From assembly GCA_030598385.1 (NCBI GenBank), contig JAUVQB010000121.1:1-5413 (forward strand): 5,413 nucleotides of DNA, written 5' to 3'. The position numbers and the translations under genes are program-made. The DNA comes from Alphaproteobacteria bacterium (GTDB lineage Bacteria; Pseudomonadota; Alphaproteobacteria; Kiloniellales; JAKSDN01). The notes beneath the pieces were generated by a model. The model searched no databases, had not been told where the DNA came from, and saw only the letters and a program-made list of their open reading frames with translations. Every line of letters begins with the position of its first letter. Position 1 is the stretch's first letter. Shown one piece after another: positions 1 through 5,413 of this stretch.

Positions 1-1083
1 ATCACCAATGTCGCCGTGCTCGAGCGGGGCTGGCTGGGCGGCGGCAACACCGGGCGCAACACCACCATCGTGCGCTCGAACTACCTCTGGGACGAAAGCG
101 CCGCCCTCTACGAGCACGCCCTCAAGCTCTGGGAGACCATGAGCCAGGACCTCAACTACAACGTCATGTTCAGCCAACGCGGCGTCATGAACCTGGCGCA
201 CAATCAGCACGACCTGCGCGAGCTCTCGCGGCGGGTCAACGCGAACCGCCTGAACGGCGTCGATTCCGAACTGCTGGATGCCCGCCAAGTGAAGGAGTTC
301 TGCCCGATCATCGACTTGCGGGCGAACGGACGCTACCCAGTGCTGGGCGCCACGCTGCAACGCCGCGGCGGCACGGCGCGCCACGACGCGGTCGCCTGGG
401 GCTATGCCCGCGCCGCCGACGCCTTGGGCGTGGACATCATCCAGGAATGCCCGGTTACGGGCTTTCGCATCTCCAACGGCCGCGTTCAGGCGGTCGAAAC
501 CGCCAAGGGCACTATTGAGGCCAAGAAGGTGGCGCTCTGCGTCGCCGGCCACACGAGCGTGCTGGCGGAGCTCGCGGGCTTCCGCCTGCCGGTCCACAGC
601 GTGCCGCTGCAGGCTTTGGTCTCCGAACCGGTCAAGCCGATCCTCGACTGCGTGGTCATGTCCAACGCGATACACGCCTACGTGAGCCAATCGGACAAGG
701 GCGAGTTGGTGATCGGCGCCGGCACCGACAAATTCATCGGCTACGGCCAGCGCGGCAGCCTGCCGGTCACAGAGGAGACCCTGGCTGCCGTCTGCGAGCT
801 GTTTCCCATGTTCCGGCGCATGCGCATGATGCGCCAATGGGGCGGCATCGTTGACACCTGTCCCGACGCCAGCCCGATCATCTCCAAGACCCCGGTCGAG
901 GGGCTCTACATCAACGGCGGCTGGGGCACCGGCGGCTTCAAGTCGACCCCGGGCTCCGGCTGGGTTTACGCCCACACCATCGCCGAGGACCGGCCCCACC
1001 CGCTCAACGAAGCCTTCGATATGAACCGCTTCGTCACCGGTTACCTGATCGACGAACACGGCGCCGCCGCGGTGGCCCATTAG
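1..1083 (+). CDS. soxB: Sarcosine oxidase, beta subunit (5'-partial)
   Basis: Catalytic subunit of heterotetrameric sarcosine oxidase. It oxidises sarcosine at a non-covalent FAD and passes electrons to an FMN at the alpha-beta interface (family knowledge). The frame is open from base 1, so the gene enters from the left. About 55 residues, including the N-terminal GxGxxG, are probably missing from a usual ~405-417. Visible parts: the end of the first beta-alpha-beta unit (VAVLERGW, acidic Glu at codon 22-24), then [16 protein letters not shown], the typical SoxB FAD loop. [16 protein letters not shown] follows, whose His (codon 382-384) is the likely covalent FMN attachment residue, matching by memory beta-His173 of characterised enzymes. 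Near the C-terminus is [15 protein letters not shown], closing the FAD site, with its Lys at codon 940-942. The stop TAG is followed 14 bases later by soxD. The GTG at base 16 is internal, not a start. The conserved wording makes the call near certain. Confidence 0.97.
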   Translation: MTNVAVLERGWLGGGNTGRNTTIVRSNYLWDESAALYEHALKLWETMSQDLNYNVMFSQRGVMNLAHNQHDLRELSRRVNANRLNGVDSELLDARQVKEFCPIIDLRANGRYPVLGATLQRRGGTARHDAVAWGYARAADALGVDIIQECPVTGFRISNGRVQAVETAKGTIEAKKVALCVAGHTSVLAELAGFRLPVHSVPLQALVSEPVKPILDCVVMSNAIHAYVSQSDKGELVIGAGTDKFIGYGQRGSLPVTEETLAAVCELFPMFRRMRMMRQWGGIVDTCPDASPIISKTPVEGLYINGGWGTGGFKSTPGSGWVYAHTIAEDRPHPLNEAFDMNRFVTGYLIDEHGAAAVAH

Positions 1084-1085
1084 GA
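1082..1085 (+). promoter_or_regulatory. Ribosome binding site of soxD, overlapping the soxB stop
   Basis: AGGA lies inside and just after the soxB TAG stop, 12 bases before the soxD ATG. Spacing is slightly long but it is the best Shine-Dalgarno match in the 14-base gap. Its overlap with the stop codon suggests that ribosomes ending on soxB help initiation on soxD. Confidence 0.5.
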
Positions 1086-1097
1086 CTCGAAGTCGAA

Positions 1098-1391
1098 ATG
1101 CTACTGATCCCCTGCCCCTATTGCGGCGAACGTGACGAGACCGAATTCTCTTACGGCGGCGAGGCCCATATCGAACGCCCCAAGGACCCGGAGAAGCTGA
1201 GCGACGCGGAGTGGGCCGACTACGTTTTCATGCGGCCGAATTCCAAGGGCATCCTGCTCGAACGCTGGGTGCATAGCCATGGCTGCCGGCGCTGGTTCAA
1301 CCTCGCCCGCGACACCGTCACCTACAAGATACACGCGGTCTACAGGATGGGCGAAAAGCCGCCGCGCGTGCCGAAAACGGACTACGTCTGA
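1098..1391 (+). CDS. soxD: Sarcosine oxidase, delta subunit (zinc-binding)
   Basis: Small structural subunit of the heterotetrameric sarcosine oxidase, holding a structural zinc and packing against the alpha-beta core (family knowledge). The 97-residue length is normal for SoxD. The N-terminus MLLIPCPYCGER gives Cys6 and Cys9, and WVHSHGCRRWF gives His59 and Cys63. These four positions are the zinc ligands I recall for the crystallised enzyme, with identical numbering, which also supports ATG 1098 as the start. The centre (about residues 28-52) has the usual PxDPxxLSDAEWADYVFMRPN wording, and the C-terminus is basic and proline-containing. It lies between soxB and soxA with gaps of 14 and 16 bases, the usual soxBDAG arrangement. 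No membrane segment or signal peptide is seen, so it should be cytoplasmic. Nothing is missing. Confidence 0.96.
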   Translation: MLLIPCPYCGERDETEFSYGGEAHIERPKDPEKLSDAEWADYVFMRPNSKGILLERWVHSHGCRRWFNLARDTVTYKIHAVYRMGEKPPRVPKTDYV

Positions 1392-1407
1392 GGGCGGGGC
1401 GCGATAG

Positions 1408-4400
1408 ATGACCCAGACGTTCCGACTGCCCGAGGGTGGGCTGATCGACCGGGAGCGCTCTCTCGGATTCCGGTTCGACGGCTCTAGCTACCGCGGCTTC
1501 AGCGGCGACAGCCTGGCTTCGGCCCTGCTCGCCAACGGAGTGCACTTCATCGGCCGCAGCTTCAAGTATCATCGCCCGCGCGGCATCTTCGCCGCCGGCT
1601 ACGAGGAACCCAACGCGCTGGTGCAGTTGGGCGAGGATCCGCGCACCGACCCCAACCAGCTCGCGACCCTGGTCGACCTGGTGGACGGCCTCGCGGCACG
1701 CTCCCAGAACCGTTGGCCGAGTCTGGACTACGACATCGGCGCGCTGAACAATTTGGCCTCGCGGGCCTTTCCCTCCGGCTTCTACTACAAGACCTTCATG
1801 TGGCCTGCCGCCATGTGGATGAAGTACGAGCATTTCATCCGTCACGCCGCCGGCATGGGCCAGTCGCCGCGCGAGCGCGACCCCGACCGCTACGACAAGA
1901 CACAGGCCCATTGCGACGTGCTCGTGGTCGGCGCCGGGCCGGCCGGGCTGTCGGCCGCCCTCGCCGCGGCGCGGGCCGGCGCGCGGGTCGTGCTGGCGGA
2001 ACAGGACCATCTGCTGGGCGGGGCGCTGCTCGGCCAGGTGGGGGACACCATCGACGGCGCGCCGGCCTTGGAGTGGGCGCGCGCGGCCGAGGCGGAGCTG
2101 CGCGCCCTGCCCGAGGTGCGGGTGCTCGAACGCACCACCGCCTACGGCTACTTCGATCACAACTTCCTGACCTTGATCGAGAAAGTCACCGACCATCTGG
2201 TGAGGAAGCCCGACCACCTGCCGCGCCACCGCCTGTGGAAGCTGCGGGCCAAGCAGGTGGTGCTCGCGACCGGGTCGATCGAACGCCCCCTGGTGTTCCG
2301 CGACAACGACCGCCCCGGCATCATGCTGGCGGGCGCTTGCCGCACCTACGTCAACCGCTACGCCGTGAAGCCGGGCACGACGGCGGTGGTCTTCACCAAC
2401 AACGACAGCGCCTACGGCGCGGCGCTCGACCTGCACGGGGCGGGGGTCGAGATCGCGGCCATCGTCGACCTGCGGCGCGAAGTGATCGGCCCCATGAGCG
2501 AGCTGGCCGAGGCCGCGGGCCTGCCCATCCTGGCCGACCATGCCATCGTCGCGACCGAGGGCGGACGGCGCCTCAAGCGCCTGCGGGCGGCGCCGATGGA
2601 TGCCTCGGGCGAACAGGTTTACGGCAGCGGCGAACCGATCGATTGCGACCTGCTCGCCGTCTCGGGCGGCTGGAACCCGACCCTCCATCTGCACTCCCAG
2701 GCCAAGGGCGAGATCGTCTGGAACGACGAGCTCGGCTGTTTCGTCCCCGGCAAGGCCAGCCAGGCCGCACTATCGGCCGGCGCCTGCAACGGCGACTTCG
2801 GGCTGGCGAGTTGCCTCGCCGAGGGCGCCGCGGCGGGGCAAAAGGCGGCGGCCGCCGCCGGCTTCAAAGCCAAGGGCCGCAAGAAGGCCACGCCCAAGGC
2901 CACCGATCACGGCTTCCTGCCGGCGCGCTGGCTGTGGCTGGTACCGTCGGACACGCCGCTGGGACATGGCGGCAAGCACTTCCACGAGCTGCAGAACGAT
3001 GTCACCGCGGCCGATCTGAAGCTCGCACTGCGCGAGGGCTACCGTTCGATCGAGCACGTGAAGCGCTACACCACCACCGGCATGGGCACCGATCAGGGCA
3101 AAACCTCGAACGTGAACGCCATCGGCATCGTCGCCGAGGCCACGGGGCGCGCGGTTCCCGACGTCGGCGTCACCACCTTCCGGCCGCCCTTCACACCGGT
3201 CACCTTCGGCGTGTTCGCCGGGCGCGACGTGGACGCCTTGCTCGACCCGGTCCGCCGCACGCCGATGCACGGCTGGCATCAGCGGGCCGGCGCCCTATTC
3301 GAGGACGTGGGCCAGTGGCGGCGCGCCTGGTACTACCCGAAGAACGGCGAGGACTTGGACGCCGCGGTCAAGCGCGAGGTCCGCGAGGTCCGCCGCTCGC
3401 TCGGCATCATGGACGCCTCGACCCTCGGCAAGATCGATATCCAGGGCAGCGACGCCTCGGAGCTCTTGAACCGCATCTACACCAACGCCTGGAAGAAACT
3501 CGAAGTGGGTAAGTGCCGCTACGGCCTCATGCTGGGCGAGGACGGCATGGTGATGGACGACGGGGTCACCGCGCGGCTCGGCGAACACCACTACCTCATG
3601 ACCACCACCACGGGCAACGCGGCGCCGGTGTTGGCCCATCTCGAGGAATATATTCAGACCGAATGGCCGGAGCTCGATGTCTATTGCACCTCGGTCACCG
3701 AGCAGTTCGCCACCATCTCGATCGCCGGCCCCAACGCCCGGCGCCTGCTCGCCGAGCTGACCGGCGACATCGAGCTCTCGCCCAACGCCTTCCCGCACAT
3801 GGCAGTCCGCGAAGGCACCGTGGCAGGCGTCGCCGCGCGCGTCTTCCGGGTCTCCTTCACCGGCGAGTCCGCTTACGAGATCAACCTGCCCGCCTCCTTC
3901 GGGCTGGCGGTCTGGCAGGCCATCATGACTGCGGGCGAGAAGTACGGCATCACGCCCTATGGCACCGAGGCCATGCACGTGCTGCGCGCCGAGAAGGGTT
4001 TCATCATCGTCGGCCAGGAAACCGACGGATCGATCAACCCGATCGACCTGGGCATGGACTGGATCGTCTCCAAGAAAAAGGACTTCGTCGGCAAGCGCTC
4101 GCTGACCCGCAGCGACATGGCCAAGCCCGACCGCAAACAGCTCGTCGGCATCCTGACGGACGATCCCGAGACCGTGCTGCCTGAAGGCGCCCACCTGGTG
4201 GAGCGGCTCGAACCGCAGCCGCCGATGACCATGCTGGGCCACGTCTCCTCGAGCTACTACAGCCCCAACGTGGGCCGTTCCATCGCCCTCGCCTTGGTGA
4301 AGGGCGGCCACGCCAAGAAGGGCCAGAAGCTGACGGCGCCGCTGCTCGACGGCCGCACGATCGGCTGCACCATCGTCGATCCCGTGTTCTTCGACACTGA

Positions 4401-4422
4401 GGGAGACCGGCTCCGTGGGTGA
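1408..4422 (+). CDS. soxA: Sarcosine oxidase, alpha subunit (NAD-binding and folate-binding)
   Basis: Large subunit that holds NAD+, contributes to the FMN interface and carries the tetrahydrofolate site where the sarcosine methyl carbon becomes 5,10-methylene-THF (family knowledge). The 1004 residues fit the family (about 965-1010). Domains in order: a ferredoxin-like N-terminal fold, about residues 10-100, with no cysteine before Cys169 and so no iron-sulfur cluster, as in known SoxA. Next is a dinucleotide-binding fold with GAGPAG at 175-180, acidic Glu198, ATG at 287-289 and a closing SAGACNGDFGLASCLAEG near 456-473. A Lys/Ala-rich linker (~480-496) leads to the SoxA A3 domain, with GMGTDQGKTSN at 558-568. 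A GcvT-like domain spans about 618-890, with MDDG 716-719, FTGESAYEI 817-825 and LRAEKGF 859-865, followed by a GcvT C-terminal barrel from ~912 to the end. The start ATG follows the soxD stop by 16 bases, with a weak GAGGG 13 bases before it. The start matches the usual MTQ-xFRLP-xGG N-terminus. The last 8 bases overlap soxG. Confidence 0.97.
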   Translation: MTQTFRLPEGGLIDRERSLGFRFDGSSYRGFSGDSLASALLANGVHFIGRSFKYHRPRGIFAAGYEEPNALVQLGEDPRTDPNQLATLVDLVDGLAARSQNRWPSLDYDIGALNNLASRAFPSGFYYKTFMWPAAMWMKYEHFIRHAAGMGQSPRERDPDRYDKTQAHCDVLVVGAGPAGLSAALAAARAGARVVLAEQDHLLGGALLGQVGDTIDGAPALEWARAAEAELRALPEVRVLERTTAYGYFDHNFLTLIEKVTDHLVRKPDHLPRHRLWKLRAKQVVLATGSIERPLVFRDNDRPGIMLAGACRTYVNRYAVKPGTTAVVFTNNDSAYGAALDLHGAGVEIAAIVDLRREVIGPMSELAEAAGLPILADHAIVATEGGRRLKRLRAAPMDASGEQVYGSGEPIDCDLLAVSGGWNPTLHLHSQAKGEIVWNDELGCFVPGKASQAALSAGACNGDFGLASCLAEGAAAGQKAAAAAGFKAKGRKKATPKATDHGFLPARWLWLVPSDTPLGHGGKHFHELQNDVTAADLKLALREGYRSIEHVKRYTTTGMGTDQGKTSNVNAIGIVAEATGRAVPDVGVTTFRPPFTPVTFGVFAGRDVDALLDPVRRTPMHGWHQRAGALFEDVGQWRRAWYYPKNGEDLDAAVKREVREVRRSLGIMDASTLGKIDIQGSDASELLNRIYTNAWKKLEVGKCRYGLMLGEDGMVMDDGVTARLGEHHYLMTTTTGNAAPVLAHLEEYIQTEWPELDVYCTSVTEQFATISIAGPNARRLLAELTGDIELSPNAFPHMAVREGTVAGVAARVFRVSFTGESAYEINLPASFGLAVWQAIMTAGEKYGITPYGTEAMHVLRAEKGFIIVGQETDGSINPIDLGMDWIVSKKKDFVGKRSLTRSDMAKPDRKQLVGILTDDPETVLPEGAHLVERLEPQPPMTMLGHVSSSYYSPNVGRSIALALVKGGHAKKGQKLTAPLLDGRTIGCTIVDPVFFDTEGDRLRG
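4399..4405 (+). promoter_or_regulatory. Ribosome binding site of soxG inside the soxA 3' end
   Basis: GAGGGAG, a strong Shine-Dalgarno match, lies 9 bases before the GTG at 4415, inside the last codons of soxA. It settles the non-ATG start of soxG in favour of 4415 over the next in-frame ATG at 4538. Confidence 0.75.
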
Positions 4423-5095
4423 CTCCTTTCTTAGACACTCTCCGCTGGCCCACCTGGGGCTCGCCGCGCGAGCGACAGAGGTCAGCGAGTTCGAGGCCAC
4501 CAAATTCGAGGCCGACGACGCCGAGGCCGGCGTGGCGATGGGCGAGCGGCCCTACCGCGGCCTCGTCAACCTGCGCGGCCCTGCGGGCGACAAGGCTTTC
4601 GACAGCGCGGTCGAAAAGGCCCTGGGCGTCGCTCTGCCGATCGAGCCCAACACCACCGCAGGGCCCGGCAAGAACAAGGACAGCTTGCGGGTGTTCTGGC
4701 TCGGCCCCGACGAGTGGTGGGTGGTGACGCCCGGCGACGGCCCGGCCATGGCCGACAGGCTGCGCACGGCCCTCGCCGGGCAGAAGGCCGCCGTCACCGA
4801 CGTGAGCGAAAGCCGCACCTGCATCCACATCCGCGGCGCCCGCGCCCGCGACCTCTTGTCCAAGGGCTGCCCGCTCGATCTGCACCCGCGGATGTTGTCC
4901 GCCGGGCGTTGCGCCCAAAGCCTCTGCGCCAAGGCCATGGTCGCCCTGCATCAGACCGAAGACGACAGTGGAGATGGCGCCAAGGAAGGCGGGCCGGCCT
5001 ACGATGTCTATGTGCTCAACAGTTTCGCCGAGTACCTTTGGCTCTGGCTCGAGGACGCGGCGAGGGAATACGGCCTGAGGATAACGGCAGAATGA
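4415..5095 (+). CDS. soxG: Sarcosine oxidase, gamma subunit
   Basis: Gamma subunit of heterotetrameric sarcosine oxidase, a GcvT/YgfZ-like fold without its own cofactor that buttresses the complex (family knowledge). The GTG start overlaps soxA by 8 bases and has a good Shine-Dalgarno. It yields the conserved SoxG opening SPLAHLGLAAR at residues 9-19, which a later start would lose. Other family wording: VNLRGPAGDKAF at 51-62, WLGPDEWWVVTP at 95-106, TDVSESRT at 128-135, LSKGCPLDLHP at 148-158, CAQSLCAKA at 166-174 and FAEYLWLWLEDAAREYG near the C-terminus. At 226 residues it is longer than the roughly 190-205 I recall. A hydrophilic Asp/Glu/Gly-rich stretch at about 181-194, between the LHQ strand and the YDVYVLNSF strand, accounts for part of the excess. 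It is probably a surface loop. The TGA stop overlaps the ATG of the next gene. Confidence 0.94.
   Translation: MGDSFLRHSPLAHLGLAARATEVSEFEATKFEADDAEAGVAMGERPYRGLVNLRGPAGDKAFDSAVEKALGVALPIEPNTTAGPGKNKDSLRVFWLGPDEWWVVTPGDGPAMADRLRTALAGQKAAVTDVSESRTCIHIRGARARDLLSKGCPLDLHPRMLSAGRCAQSLCAKAMVALHQTEDDSGDGAKEGGPAYDVYVLNSFAEYLWLWLEDAAREYGLRITAE
5077..5080 (+). promoter_or_regulatory. Ribosome binding site of the exported-protein gene, inside soxG
   Basis: GAGG lies 11 bases before the ATG at 5092, within the last codons of soxG. It is a moderate Shine-Dalgarno match. Together with the ATGA stop/start overlap it supports initiation at 5092, by re-initiation or translational coupling. Confidence 0.5.
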
Positions 5096-5413
5096 CTGAT
5101 GCAACCCGCCGCGCGGTTCTGGCATTCGCCTTGGCGGTCGGCTTATGGCCGGCCCTTCTGCTCGGCGCCGAGGAACGCAGGCTGAACGCCGCCGAGATCG
5201 AAGACCGGCTCATCGGTAACACGGTCGAGGGCATTTGGGACGGGCAGCCCTACAAGCAGTTCTTCGATGCCTCCGGCAACATGATCTATGTGGAAGATGG
5301 CCGCCAACCCTCCCTGGGAGGGTGGTGGGCCGATGCCGAAAAGGACGCCTACTGCGCCAATTGGGAGAGAAACCGCCCGGCTTGCTACGAGGTACTCGAC
5401 GGCGGGCCTGACG
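5092..5413 (+). CDS. Small exported protein of unknown function (3'-partial)
   Basis: The ATG overlaps the soxG stop (ATGA) and the frame stays open to the window end, giving 107 residues. Residues 1-26 look like a Sec signal peptide: basic MTDATRR, a hydrophobic core VLAFALAVGLWPALLL and possible cleavage after LGA. A lipobox is absent because there is no cysteine there. The product is therefore probably periplasmic or secreted. The mature part contains AAEIEDRLIGNTVEG (33-47), then YKQFFDASGNMIYVEDGR (54-71), GGWWADAE and two cysteines (Cys88 and Cys98) in YCANWERNRPACYEV, which could form a disulfide. The pattern of an LxGNTVEG strand, a YxxFFxxxGxxxY strand, then GxW and YCxxW resembles small secreted alphaproteobacterial proteins of the DUF995-like kind. 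That assignment is from memory and tentative. Twenty-four of 107 codons end in A or T, including TTA, AGA and GTA, clearly more than in sampled soxA stretches. Its tie to sarcosine metabolism is positional only. Confidence 0.85.
   Translation, partial: MTDATRRAVLAFALAVGLWPALLLGAEERRLNAAEIEDRLIGNTVEGIWDGQPYKQFFDASGNMIYVEDGRQPSLGGWWADAEKDAYCANWERNRPACYEVLDGGPD
5307..5323 (+). repeat. Perfect inverted repeat inside the exported-protein gene
   Basis: ACCCTCC and GGAGGGT are perfect inverted copies separated by CTG, giving a possible 7-base-pair, mostly G-C hairpin in the mRNA. It lies in coding sequence for QPSLGGW and is not followed by a T run, so it does not look like an intrinsic terminator. 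It may simply reflect codon choice. Confidence 0.4.

Noticed and set aside
16..18. GTG as a start codon for soxB
   Set aside because: The frame is open upstream to base 1 and encodes conserved SoxB residues (ITNVAV) before the GTG. The true start lies outside the window.
1392..1407. Separate promoter or terminator in the soxD-soxA gap
   Set aside because: Only 16 bases, with no -35/-10 pair or hairpin. Read-through within one operon is the simplest view.
1318..2694. Long minus-strand open frame opposite soxA
   Set aside because: Its protein is Arg/Gly/His/Ala-rich with no recognisable domain and mirrors the strong codon bias of soxA. Such antisense frames are expected in GC-rich DNA.
1713..3512. 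599-codon plus-strand frame inside soxA
   Set aside because: It is an Arg-rich shifted-frame shadow of soxA. The overlapping frame encodes the clearly conserved SoxA protein throughout.
3295..4503. 402-codon minus-strand frame across the soxA end and soxG start
   Set aside because: Low-complexity composition, no motifs, and fully covered by two recognised genes on the other strand.
4538..4540. ATG as an alternative soxG start
   Set aside because: It would drop the conserved SPLAHLGLAAR segment, and the best ribosome binding site is in front of GTG 4415.
4034..5125. 363-codon minus-strand frame opposite soxA/soxG
   Set aside because: Also an antisense shadow. It ends in a serine/arginine-rich stretch typical of reading GC-rich codons out of phase.
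5307..5323. Intrinsic terminator ending the sox operon
   Set aside because: The hairpin is inside an open reading frame and is followed by GGTGGGC rather than a T run.

Overview
The window carries most of a heterotetrameric sarcosine oxidase operon, in the canonical order soxB-soxD-soxA-soxG, followed without a gap by the 5' part of a gene for a small exported protein of unknown function. All five genes are on the + strand. The DNA is GC-rich with strong G/C preference at third codon positions. Gene order, subunit lengths and protein wording fit an alphaproteobacterium, perhaps a Rhodospirillales-like or marine lineage; this taxonomic guess rests on family resemblance only.

Layout: 1-1083 is the C-terminal ~360 residues of SoxB (beta), whose start lies before the window. 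1098-1391 is SoxD (delta), with its zinc ligands intact. 1408-4422 is SoxA (alpha), about 1000 residues. 4415-5095 is SoxG (gamma), whose GTG start overlaps the soxA end by 8 bases. 5092-5413 is a gene with a signal peptide whose ATG overlaps the soxG stop (ATGA) and which runs off the right edge. Intergenic gaps are only 14 and 16 bases and no terminator is visible, so the genes look like one transcript with translational coupling at the two overlaps. The operon promoter is not in the window.

How it works (family knowledge): the alpha-beta-gamma-delta enzyme oxidises sarcosine (N-methylglycine) to glycine at the FAD of SoxB. Electrons pass to a covalently held FMN and on to oxygen, giving H2O2. 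The imine/formaldehyde unit moves through the complex to the GcvT-like folate site of SoxA, giving 5,10-methylene-tetrahydrofolate. This is the last step of glycine betaine/choline/creatinine-type methylamine catabolism and feeds one-carbon metabolism. Residues expected for the covalent FMN, the zinc site, the dinucleotide fold and the folate site are all present, so the enzyme is predicted functional.

I see no undescribed multi-gene system. The least ordinary feature is the exported-protein gene translationally coupled to soxG. It has more A/T-ending codons than the sox genes, two cysteines in the visible mature region and no assigned function.
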